From contig JAHGAU010000024.1 in NCBI GenBank assembly GCA_019925105.1, positions 806,001 to 870,000 of the forward strand: 64,000 bases of DNA, written 5' to 3'. The first letter of the stretch is position 1, and every line of letters begins with the position of its first letter. The translations under genes and the position numbers were made by a program. The stretch is from Niebla homalea. Its lineage: Eukaryota; Ascomycota; Lecanoromycetes; Lecanorales; Ramalinaceae. This document shows, in pieces, positions 44,301 to 54,250 of this stretch. Below the pieces are notes generated by a model. The model saw nothing but the letters and a program-made list of their open reading frames with translations, did no database searches and was not told where the DNA came from.

Positions 44301-46522
44301 CGTTTTCTCAAGATTTCAAACAACCGTTTCGCGCCACCCAAAGACGAGGATACCACGGATGAGGGTGAGCAAAAACCTGCTCGAGCATGTCTGAGGGCGG
44401 CGCAGGACGTGAATGGATACGGTGCGGTATGGATGGCTGGCTCGCCTTCTACCTTTATCATGAAGTCTGCCGATTGTCCACCTCAAATTATCCCGCTGGC
44501 AGGCGGACAGATCAAGAGCTTGACCCCTTTTCACACCAACGATTGCAAGCACGGCTTCGCCTACGTCTCGGAAGATGTAAGCTCGACTCAGGCTTGTTGA
44601 TATCACACATAGCTTACACTTTCTTGTAGTCCACCATCCGCACCGCTGTCCTTCCATCCCCTACGACCTACCAAACGGGCGTCTCCACCACTCGCGTTCC
44701 CCTGGGGGCAACATGCTCAGCACTCACCTATCATGGCCCTCAAAACGCCTATGTCCTTTCTCTCGACCACCCCACGCCCTTCACACTCCCTGACCCCGAC
44801 CCATCCACCACTAACTCCAACAGCACAAACCAACCGCCTCCGCCACAACCGACATCCCTCCCTCCGACCACCACTACTTCAACACTCACACTCTACGATC
44901 TCCCTCACCAGACCATCCTCTCCAGCCACGCTCTCGCCCCTTCCGAACAAATAACCTCCCTACTCTGCCTCCCCCTTGACACCACCCCTCCGCCAACCTG
45001 GCAACAACAACAACAACAGTCCGAACCCCCTCCCCACGACCTAACCCCTGCATCGCCGTCGGCACCGCGCACATTCGCGGCGAAGACCTCCCCTCCACCG
45101 GCGCCATCTACATCTTCCGCATCATCGATGTCGTCCCCGATCCTGCCCTCCCCCACACCAATCGCGCCCTCAAACTCATTGCTCATGAGGAGACAAAGGG
45201 CGCCGTCACCAGCTTGTCCGGTGTTGGCACCCAGGGGTTCTTGATGGTGGCGCAAGGGCAGAAGATCCTGGTGAGAGGGTTAAGAGAAGAGGCTCTGCTG
45301 CCTGTGGCGTTCCTGGACGTGCAGATCCAGACGAGTGTGGTCAGGGAGTTGGAGCCGGGAACGGGGTTGGTTGTCGTGGGGGATGCGGGGGGGAAGGGGT
45401 GTTGGTTGGGGGGGTATATGGAGGAACCTTACCAATTGAGGGTTTTTGCTAAGAGTGGGATGCCCTTCTTCTTCTTCTACTTTTGCTTTGTGTATCTATT
45501 TGTGTGGTCTCTGGGGCGGTGGGAAGTATGCTGACTTGGATGGGGTGATATAGGTCCATACCCCATCGAAATCGTCACGGCTGCCTTTCTACCTGAAGGG
45601 CGTGGGTTGAGTATCGTGGCGTTGGATTCAGATGGGAATATTCATGTCTTGAAGTATGATCCTGAAGGTACGTTCTTCCCCCTCGAATCGCTTCCCCTCG
45701 GCCCACTCCTGTTGCTTGTACCCCTATTCTTCCTTCCTCGCCCTCCCCCCCCCTTTCGATCCTCTTCAATACTCCTTCTTTCCTGCATCTTGCATTTACT
45801 CTACCCTTCCCCTTCCCCCCCCTCCCCTTCTCCACAGTACCATCTCCTCTTACCCCCGACATCATCACAGCTGACCAAGTAAATCCACACAGATCCCTCA
45901 TCCCTCTCCGGCACCCGCCTCATCCCCTCCTGCGCCCCCTTCCACACCCCACACTTCCCTTCCACCGCCACACTCCTCCCTCCGCGGGCTTCCCCCTCCT
46001 CCTCGCCCACATCCCACCGCACCATCCTCCTCACCTCCCCGACCGGCGCCCTCGCCACACTGACTTCCCTCCCGGCCTCCTCCACGCACCGCGCGCTCTC
46101 GGCCCTGCAGACGCATCTGGCGTCCACGCTCCCGCATCCCCTCGGCTTGAACCCCCGCGCGTTTAGGAGTGCGAGTGGTGAGTTTTTCCGTCATCCCTTA
46201 TTTCCCCCCCCCCGGCACCCAACTTCCAAGTTCAACAGAAAGGAGAAAGGAGGGGCCCTCTGGATTATTTGATTGCAAGATGCTGATACGTCGTGTTACA
46301 GGCGATGGATGGGGTGGTCCTGGCGCGAACGCTGGTGGCGTAGGGGGGGGCAGTGGGGGGGTGTTGTTGGATGGGAATCTCTTGAGACGGTGGAGGGAGG
46401 CGGGGAGTTGGAGGAGGTGGACGGGTGGTTTGGCGGGGGTGGGTGAGGATGAGGGGAGCAGGGATGGGGGGGTCAGGGGGATGGTTAGGGGGGCGACTGG
46501 GATGGATGGGTTGGGGTTTTAA
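41340..46522 (+). CDS. CFT1: CFT1/CPSF160, with an internal frame break
   Basis: Largest subunit of the cleavage and polyadenylation factor, binding the AAUAAA-type signal and scaffolding the complex. Eight exons: 41340-43326, 43619-43932, 43993-44166, 44223-44576, 44630-45454, 45554-45667, 45893-46177 and 46302-46522. The start [20 protein letters not shown] is the family start. Family blocks are found in every exon, including [46 protein letters not shown] and the C-terminal [17 protein letters not shown]. Within exon 5 the frame changes: VVDS-type sequence [13 protein letters not shown] is in one frame, but [14 protein letters not shown], about 35 codons later, is one base earlier. No GT-AG intron fits between. 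The summed exons are 4274 nt, one short of a multiple of three. This is a 1-base deletion (or 2-base insertion), either a sequence error in a C-rich, CAA-repeat region or a real lesion. Confidence 0.92.
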
Positions 46523-47121
46523 GGAAGAGGGAGAGATCGGTGGATGGATGGATGGAGGGGGAGAGGAGGGATGTGGTGGGGAAGGGCCGTGGAGAGGAAG
46601 AGGCGGTGGAAGGTTCCGGAGAATTATAGCGGGATCGCAGAAGTGGGACTTGGTTACTGAAGATCGGTGATTCTTGCTGAGGCAGATAGGGGGAGACGCT
46701 GGGGCAGGATAGCATGGGGTGATTTGTGGCTATCTTTGCCTGTGACATATTGCAGGATGACTTTGACCTTGGGGTCTACCCGAAATCAAGGTCGCAATTC
46801 GATTTTTTCTTCTGGAAGCCAGGTGTTTGGGAAGAAGCCCAACGCCCGCCGGTCTTATTTCCGGCTCATTGTTCCAGCTAAGTGTAAGCCTTGTCCATCT
46901 ACCAAATCACATCATCCGACACCCATGATAGAGCAATAACTCAAGGGAGGCGAGGACGTACATCGAATCACACCAGTTTCTAATCGTACCAAAGGCTGAT
47001 ATCAAGCAAGCTGAGCACTCCCATCAAATTGATACAATACTGTAATTCCGAGATGAAGACAGTCTTTCGGCTTCCTGATCTTGAGTCCGACTCCCCCCAT
47101 GAAAGTGAGCAATGGAATTCA
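46523..47121. other. convergent intergenic region
   Basis: 3' ends of CFT1 (plus) and the uncharacterised gene at 47122-48565 (minus). The first 150 bases continue the G-rich composition of the CFT1 3' end; the rest is ordinary. No gene seen. Confidence 0.4.
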
Positions 47122-48565
47122 TCATCTCCCATCATCCTTCAGCATATCCATAGCCGATTGGAACGCTTCAACGCATTTCTGGACTGCCCATCGCGAAAAC
47201 CATTGTGGGTCAGCTTCTTACCGATCTTTGATCATTAATCTCAAGTCCCTTGCATGTACGGCTACAAGCACTGTCCGGGCATTGAGCAGTATGAAGGGAT
47301 GTTTTGATGTGATGACGGGGGGGGGAGAGAGGAGACAGCACTCACGATGCCTCTGCCTCTTTTCGACATCTTTCTCCGATATTTGCACCCATGCTTCACG
47401 TGTACGGAGCCTGTAGATTACCCTTCATGTCAGACCGATGCTTGTCCATTCTGGGCCGAGGCCCAGTGTCGAGACCAAAGAGAGGAATAGGGGCGATACA
47501 TACCTCTTCCTCGCTCGCTCTGCCTCATGTTCCCTCGTTGTTGAGATCCAGTGCTGGAAGACCTATATCGATGACACATTGCACTCAATTAGACTTGCAT
47601 CCATAGAGCATCTTTGATCTCCTCGAATGCTGCAGCATATACTAGTGCGGCGAAGCTTCTCTACTCCCTGCATGGCAGATATTGAGAGTGGATCGACGTA
47701 CCTTGACCCATCCCTCAAACTCCTCCACAATCCCATCTTCACGGGCCCGGCACTCCTTCATCTGCGCCTCAAAGCGCTTCTCTAGATCATCCCAATCGAA
47801 ATCTTCAAGTGGGTTGAGTGCATCACTTGGTTCTCTCTCATCAATTTCTTCGTCTGCGGAAGGCTCAACTGCCTTGGATCGTTCAACGGGCTGGCTTTGC
47901 TGAGATTGGCTGGGTTGCTCGGCGTGGGTGCTTGATTTGCTGAGCGACGGACTATTCTGCGTTGGGGTGCTCGATGAGCTATTCGTCTGCTCGACCGAGG
48001 AGTTGATGTTCGGAGGGCCAAGATTGATCATGGGGAAGGAGTGGTGTTCATCATTGAAGAACACGTTCGGAGTTGAGGCACCATGGGCGCGGTTAGGGGT
48101 AAACATGGATCCACTTGGTATGTCACCGGACGACACTGGTGGTGCTACACCGTCTTGTATACCAGTACTGCTAGCGGGACGGTGGCGTGGTGAGAAGACT
48201 GAGTCCTTTTCCGGCTCCGTGATGGTGGAAGAAGACGCTGCTCTCTTGCCGCCATCGTTGTGGCTTGAAGATGAAGCAACATCATCAGCATAGGCTCCGA
48301 GCTGGGCAGGAGTCGACGATGATGGTATGTCGGTTTCCATTGTATTTGCTGAGGTGCGATCGGCAAGTCCTTGGTTCAGATGGGAAACTGTGGTGGGCAT
48401 GCCGGATTGAGATAGGATATCTGGAGATGAAGATCGAGAGCTGAGATCCATGAATTGGTGCTCTTGAAACTTCTCTGCAAGATCCGACGTGTTGAAGTAC
48501 GGATGCAGAGCCGGTAGAAGATGGTACCCCAAGTCACGGTAATATTTGAGGGATAGTATCGGCAT
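47122..48565 (-). CDS. conserved fungal protein of unknown function
   Basis: Four exons join in frame: 48565-47702, 47562-47504, 47410-47346 and 47183-47122, total 1050 nt, 349 residues. The first two thirds are a disordered Ser/Pro/Thr-rich region (MPILSLKYYRDLGYHLLPAL at the start). The C-terminal 120 residues are an acidic then helical block: FDWDDLEKRFEAQMKECRAR, FEGWVKVFQHWIST, RARKRLRTREAWVQISEKDV and LQKCVEAFQSAMDMLKDDGR. I have the impression of a helical block conserved among filamentous ascomycetes, without a known function; this is from memory of similar sequences. The last three exons are 59, 65 and 62 nt and would be missed by open-frame searches. Confidence 0.72.
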
Positions 48566-49254
48566 TAGCTAATGACACTTGACTTCAACGCTGGTGCATT
48601 TCAGAAGCCCAGTATTGCCGGAAAGATAATTGAAATGACAGTGAACCCGTGCATCCTCAAAGGGGCAGTCTCCCTTGCCTGAAACGGTAACCTTGGACTT
48701 CAATAGAGCAATCAACTCAGTGCAGGACACGAAAGAGTGCTAGGCCCGAAGAGGTACTTGGCATCAAAGGTGGATGAATTGTGCAGACAGCCAAGACAGT
48801 CAACTTTCGAGACTGAGAGGAGGGTCAATATATTCTTCTAACAAAAGAGGGGAAGGACGGAGTTCACGATTGTATGTAATAGAACGTCTAAAAGAGGTCA
48901 CCTGGCAAATTGTTGACGTGTGAGATGAAGATCCGCGTTGAGTAGACTTGGATATAGACAAGATGAATAAATATCAACATGGCCCGCCCCCATCAAAGGA
49001 CACGCTAAGAAGCTCGTGCAATACAAGTCAAAGAACTGATAGCCAGCAGGTTTCACCACTAAGATGGGCAAGCCGTCCCACCCCATCTTCACAAAACGAC
49101 CGGGACCAACCACCCCCAATTAATCGCTCAGAAGCCCAGAACAACGCCAATCATTAAAACGGAGCAAAAGGGTATAATCTCCTCACCCTTCCCAAGGCTC
49201 CTCATGAAGTCCTTCTCGCGAACGCCAATTGGGGATGCAGGTTCGTCGTCGTCA
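48566..49254. other. intergenic, no gene seen
   Basis: Promoter of the minus-strand gene starting at 48565 and 3' region of the RING gene (minus) ending at 49255. A frame of the RING region continues to 49128 but lies out of frame with the RING domain and looks like a shadow. Confidence 0.4.
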
Positions 49255-50724
49255 TTATGAGCGGCTGCCTTGGCCTGCCTCGAGCTGATTAGGAGTGGTG
49301 GGCGTTGGGTGATTGCTAGTGACCTCAGGGGCGCCGTTTCCGCTAGTGTTCTCGGGCGCTTCGGTCTGCCTGCTTCTGAACGGATTGGGTAGGCGAATGT
49401 TTGGTCGCGACGGGGTGATGCGCGATCGCCAAGTGTTACTGGCAGGTTGTTGAACGTCTGGATTTGACGGCGGGGCGACAGTCGAGGGAGGAGCAGGAGG
49501 AGCATTCGAGGCCTGAGCTGGTCCCCCTCGGTTCCGTCTTCCACTGGGTAGGCCGTAACGAGCCCTTGCATTCTCATCATGCCCAGTGTTTGCAAATCGA
49601 CCTGGAAAGAGCATCCTGGGCCTACGGTGGCCATGACCCATGAAAGCGTATTGTGGAGGATGCGGCATATCGCCTCGATTCCCTCGTCGACCAGCTTGAC
49701 GCTCGGCTTCTGCTGCAGCTTCGCCTTCTGAACGTGGTTTAGGTACGTAGTAATCCGCTTTGCAGAGCGGGCAACATGCCCGGCGTGAAGTAAGCCAGGG
49801 ATCCAGGCAGCTAGCATGGAATGCATGCCCGCATGTGAGCCCCCGCACATCGTCATCATCCTCTAGAGTGTCGATACAGATGGCGCAAGAGTCACCAGGA
49901 TGTTCGAGCATTTCAGTAGGAACTGACATCTGTATTTGATCATCTTCATCTTGATCATCGGGGTGAATGTAGGAGTCGTTGGTCTGTGTGGGGGCAATGG
50001 TAGAAGTTACTTCGTCATGCTGTGCGGCTTTCGCTTCGGCCTTTGTTTCTGGCACTTTTGCTTTTCCTGTATCTGGCACTGCGTTTGAAGTGGGAGAAGT
50101 AGGGCTTTTGGGCGATTTTGCAATCTCCGGAGATCTATCCGGCTCGTCCATGGATTCCTTGGCTCCAGTAGGTGTTGTCGGTCTTGGTGCATCGGTTGAG
50201 ATCCTTGCTGCCACACCTTCGACATTCCTCAGACTAGCCGCCCTACTTCCAGAAGGAACAGCGACGCCTCCGGCAGTTGGTAGACCTTCCTCAGCCCTTG
50301 ATGTCATCCAAGCCTTGTACTTCATCAGCGGGAAGCGTTCGTTAACCTCATCCATTGACATCAATTTCTTCTCCCTTCTTCGTCGGCGTGGGCCATGAGG
50401 CATGTTGGTCATATCGATCGGCTCGCCATTCTCGTCTTGCTGGGCGCGCCTGTTCCTTTGGTTGTATCTAAAGCAGTATTTGACACCCACAATGATCCTA
50501 CGATGAAGAATCAGCACCATTCCATAAGTCTGGTGTCGGAAAGCCACCTACCATAAGTTTGTAAAGACGACACCGAAGCCGAGAGCAACGAAGAACAACA
50601 GTGGAGAGCTTGTAGGGCCTCCTCCACCGCCACCACCTCCTGAAGATGTAGTGGCTGCTGGAGCTATGGAAGTAGCAGAGGAAGGTGGTGGCATGGTGGT
50701 GGTCATGGTTGACGTGGACATCAT
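49255..50724 (-). CDS. RING-H2 finger membrane protein, probable E3 ligase
   Basis: Two exons, 50552-50724 and 49255-50497, with a 54-nt intron, encode 471 residues. The N-terminus is Thr/Ser/Gly-rich (including seven consecutive Gly) and leads to one membrane helix spanning the junction: SPLLFFVALGFGVVFTNLWI. A basic stretch follows (RNRRAQQ, then GPRRRRREKK). The RING-H2 domain is at roughly residues 275-315: CAICIDTLEDDDDV, LTCGHAFHASCLDPWL, then CCPLCK, with all eight zinc ligands. The C-terminal 130 residues are Pro/Asn/Arg-rich. One membrane helix plus a RING-H2 is typical of E3 ubiquitin ligases at endosome, vacuole or Golgi membranes. A possible 5' leader intron ends just before the start (CCTTTAG near 50730), so a few more residues upstream are possible. 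Divergent from the cyclophilin gene. Confidence 0.87.
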
Positions 50725-51794
50725 GTAATCTAAAGGGTGTTAGCAATGATGATACAGAACAATAGAAAGATTTGTTCGTACCAGCGAACACGAATGCGTT
50801 GAGTCAGTCGAGGACGACAGGCTATTGAAGTCTCATCCAGCTGAGGTCTGGTGGAGTGAATCTGAGACGGGAATGCCAGGCGCTTGGTGAGACGGACCCC
50901 AAATTCGTGTTTACCACATCCGAAATTAGCCACAGTGTCAGCACATTCTCTTCGCAAGCTCTCAATATATTCCTGGAAGTGTATTGAAGACAGGACAGAG
51001 GTGGCAAGCGGGATAAAAGGCGAAAGGCGGACGTTGTGAGACTGTGATGACGATCAGAATCTTGGCTGGAGGCTGTTCCGAGCGTTGCCCAGCACCGACA
51101 GATCCGAGCAATTCGCCGGGGAATGGGCAATGGCACCTTAGTAACCGTTGACACGCATGACTGCGGCTTACTACTGCGATTTGTGACTGGTTGTCGTCGT
51201 TTTGACGTCCCGTTCTAAGCCTTTGCGAGTAAGTGACGGTCGTAAGCTATCTTGTCTGGTACTGGTACTTGACCTTGTTGCTTGGTTGAATCAAGGATGA
51301 AATTCACGCTCTGGCAGCAGGCTCGCAAAAGAAGTTAAGAAGTGGCGGCGCGGGCTAGAATGAAAAGCTAAGGCTGACGCTAGACCCGATTCTACTGTAA
51401 TGATGCCTTGGCCTTTGGCCGAAGCCCCCTGGAAAGCCTGGGCCCAAGCATATTACTCCGCGCCGATTACGATATCGCGAAATGCAGACAAACCTCGATC
51501 CATCTGAGAGTCAGTCAGATGGACAGTTGTTGTTACAAATATCGCACTTCTTGCAATCACGATGGTGAAAAGCAATGGACATGTCTCGAACTATAGCTGC
51601 AGGAGGATTTGGCTGCGGGGTGGCCGCGATTTCGCGCTTGGAAATTGGGATTGGCAAAATCCAACCCTTTTTTGATCAGCACACGTTTTTCCTTTTTTAT
51701 CATTTCAAGATCAATAACTCAATAATCACGGATCACGAGTTTTGGGAGAAAGTACATAGATAAATCAACAACATATATAACTCAATCTCTCACC
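50725..51794. promoter_or_regulatory. divergent intergenic, RING gene / cyclophilin
   Basis: 1.07 kb between two opposite start codons. It should hold both promoters and a probable 5' leader exon of the RING gene. AT-rich near 51690-51790, next to the cyclophilin start. No gene seen. Confidence 0.45.
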
Positions 51795-52538
51795 ATGACA
51801 GAGACAAATGGCAAAGCTGCGAATCCCATCGTCTTCTTTGACCTCACATTAGGAGGTAAGCTCATTCGAGCCGTATCAAGTTCGAGTCTGATTTATTGGA
51901 CAGGCGAACCACTTGGTCGTATCAAGATGGAACTCTTCGCCAGTAACACTCCTAGGACCGCCGAGAATTTCCGTCAATTCTGCACGGGCGAGACGAAGAA
52001 TTCACAAGGTCGTCCCCAAGGCTACAAAGGGAGCAAATTTCATCGTGTAGTATGTCTTTCTGCTCACATATTCTGATGAGCCCCAGCATGAACCTGTGAT
52101 TGATCCAGTGGGATAGATCAGCAGTTTTATGATTCAGGGAGGCGACTTCCTCAACGGTGACGGCACTGGCAGCACCTCCATATACGGAACCAAGGCCTTT
52201 GCCGATGAGAATTTCGACCTGAAGCATGACACCGCTGGATTGCTAAGCATGGCTGTGAGTTCTCCTCTTTCTCCTCTCGCCATACCTTTTTCTTTTGTCT
52301 CCTATTCGTGACACCCTGGACAAGTGCTCATAGCTGTGGACAGAACTCGGGTCCAAACACCAACGGCTGCCAATTCTTCATTACAACAGTGCCAACACCC
52401 TTCCTGAACGGCAAGCATGTCGTCTTTGGCAAAGTCGTCGATGGCATGGATGTCGTGCAGAAGGTCGAACGGACTCGTGTCAAGCAGGAGAATAAACCCG
52501 TTAGCGACGTCACCATCGCGCAATGTGGTGAGATGTGA
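51795..52538 (+). CDS. cyclophilin, PPIH (snRNP) type
   Basis: Peptidyl-prolyl cis-trans isomerase. Exons 51795-51855, 51904-52049, 52117-52254 and 52344-52538 give 179 residues, the family length. Catalytic residues can be read: FHRV (Arg), [10 protein letters not shown] (Phe, Met, Gln), [15 protein letters not shown] (Asn, Gln, Phe) and [10 protein letters not shown] (Leu, His). The Trp that contacts cyclosporin in most cyclophilins is Phe here (PTPFLNGKH). The short N-terminal extension, [20 protein letters not shown], and the C-terminus IAQCGEM match PPIH/USA-CyP, which binds the Prp4-Prp3 part of the U4/U6.U5 tri-snRNP, rather than CypA. Tail-to-tail with the shortened HET gene, 192 bp apart. 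Confidence 0.93.
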
Positions 52539-52730
52539 TGCAACAGCCTTGTTTTGCTATAGCAACAAGAATTGTACAGAATATTCCGAGACACCCCATC
52601 GGTAGCAGAGCCATTGTGACGAGGCCTCTTGGGAAAGGCGCCTAGGCATTTTGAGATTTGAGAGTTCTTCGGTTTTGGGGCACGTACCTTGCAATCCTTT
52701 TTGCTGCTGGCGAGGGCAGATCCTCAAAGT

Positions 52731-53870
52731 CTACGGATTCCAGTCAATGCCCCGATATCGGCAATACTCCGTCACAAATTCCTTCGCAGTGGGACTTATT
52801 AAGGCGATGCACTGCAACCCTTGCTGTAGTGTCCATCCAGTCTGCCATCGGAGGTTGAGAAGGGGAAAGAGAGCTCTAGCTTGATCTACGTCAACATCAC
52901 AAAGCCTGTTCTCCCCGCCAAAACGGATGTCTGAAAAAGTCTGTTCTTGTTCCGGCCTGGATACTTGGGGCACGTGTCCAAAGGGCACATGCCCAAGAGG
53001 CACAGGCCGTAAAGGTTGCAGCCGAGAAAGCATTCCAAAGTAACGATGACGATCGTTATTTACATTATCGAACAAGAATTTGATGATTTCATCGAGGTCG
53101 AATGCAGCATCCTCGGTTTTCAACATCAATCGCTTGGCTAATTTGGCTTCACTGATAGCCCATAATCGTGTGATCCATCGACCCAGGCAAAGTACGACGG
53201 CAACGTCAATCATACCACCCGAGTGAAGCCTGAGTAGGAAACTGTCCAAACAGACGACCTTGTCAGCTCTCATGTAAATCTGCCTTAGGCTGTTGATGAC
53301 GCCCGTTCGCAAATCCTCCGTCTCAGCTTTTGCCGCGGCGGCCATATCTTCGAAAACCTCGGGCATCGCCAGGATATCGACCCAGAGCCACTCAGACTCG
53401 CACCTGTCAAAAAACTTGAGGAAATGCCTATGGAGAACGCCCTTTTTACGCAGTTGCGACTCCACCGGTCCCCAGGCCGTTGGCGTGTTCCAGCCACATG
53501 TCTCGCCCCAGACATGGGACATGACTGCATAATTTTCTCTTCGAATTTGGAACTTCCCTAGTCTATTGACACATAGCGCCGCTTGCTGTTGAATGGACTG
53601 CCGTATCAGGACTTCAGGAGCCCGAACGAAAGTGAACATCCAGTCTATCATTGGACTAGAGCGATTGATTTCTGGTCCACATGGATCATCAGAGCCTCTC
53701 GTCTTGGAACGCGGCGATACTTGGTCCAAGATTGCTGCAACCTCGTCTACGTTCCATTTACTCAGCTCAAAATTCGAGACACGATTTGCGCGGACTGTGA
53801 TGTTTTCCTCACGCTCTTGTATGAGGGTCGAAATGGCTTCAGCCGAGTCTTTGTGTCCTGCCATGAGCAT
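52731..53870 (-). CDS. HET-domain protein, C-terminally short
   Basis: Single open frame of 379 residues from an ATG (MLMAGHKDSAEA). HET-domain blocks: YAVMSHVWGETCGWNTP, WLWVDILAMPE, INSLRQIYMRADKVVCLDS and WITRLWAISEAKLAKRLML. HET proteins in filamentous fungi trigger non-self recognition and programmed cell death after fusion of unlike strains. It is a paralogue of the gene at 54251, aligning from the first residues (for example LSKWNVDEVAAIL against LEYWELKEITTIL). It stops at GIDWNP, where the paralogue continues for about 240 more residues, and the cyclophilin 3' end follows within 192 bp, so there is no room for them. It is either truncated or a naturally short member. A short repeat gives GHVPFGHVP. 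Function inferred from family only. Confidence 0.75.
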   Translation of the reverse strand: MLMAGHKDSAEAISTLIQEREENITVRANRVSNFELSKWNVDEVAAILDQVSPRSKTRGSDDPCGPEINRSSPMIDWMFTFVRAPEVLIRQSIQQQAALCVNRLGKFQIRRENYAVMSHVWGETCGWNTPTAWGPVESQLRKKGVLHRHFLKFFDRCESEWLWVDILAMPEVFEDMAAAAKAETEDLRTGVINSLRQIYMRADKVVCLDSFLLRLHSGGMIDVAVVLCLGRWITRLWAISEAKLAKRLMLKTEDAAFDLDEIIKFLFDNVNNDRHRYFGMLSRLQPLRPVPLGHVPFGHVPQVSRPEQEQTFSDIRFGGENRLCDVDVDQARALFPLLNLRWQTGWTLQQGLQCIALISPTAKEFVTEYCRYRGIDWNP

Positions 53871-54250
53871 CTAACCGTTGATGACTTTGCAATCCACTTG
53901 TTTTCGGCTTCCTCCAATGTGCGGTTCCAAGTGAAGTGGATTGAACAAGACTGCAGTCTGAATTCGTGAGTCTGCTCAGGGGCTCCACTTATATCAAGAC
54001 TTTGCGTATTTCCACAGTATGCCTCCTCACTGAGGTCAGTGAACTAACCTGGCTAAGGCCGTATTTGAAAGGTACGAGGAATCTAGAACACTCTGCATGA
54101 AGCAGCCTATCCTTTTCCGGTTAAGATATTCAGCCACCGACGGGATCCATCGCACCTCGACAAACAGGAATTATGCTCTTTGGGGCTTGGGCTCGTCGAG
54201 CTGTCGGCCATAGTCTATGCAGCTCCGTATAACCAATCCTCAACACCTTC
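53871..54250. promoter_or_regulatory. shared promoter of the divergent HET pair
   Basis: 380 bp between opposite ATGs of two paralogous genes. The arrangement suggests an inverted duplication with co-regulation. I see no clear regulatory motif. Confidence 0.45.
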
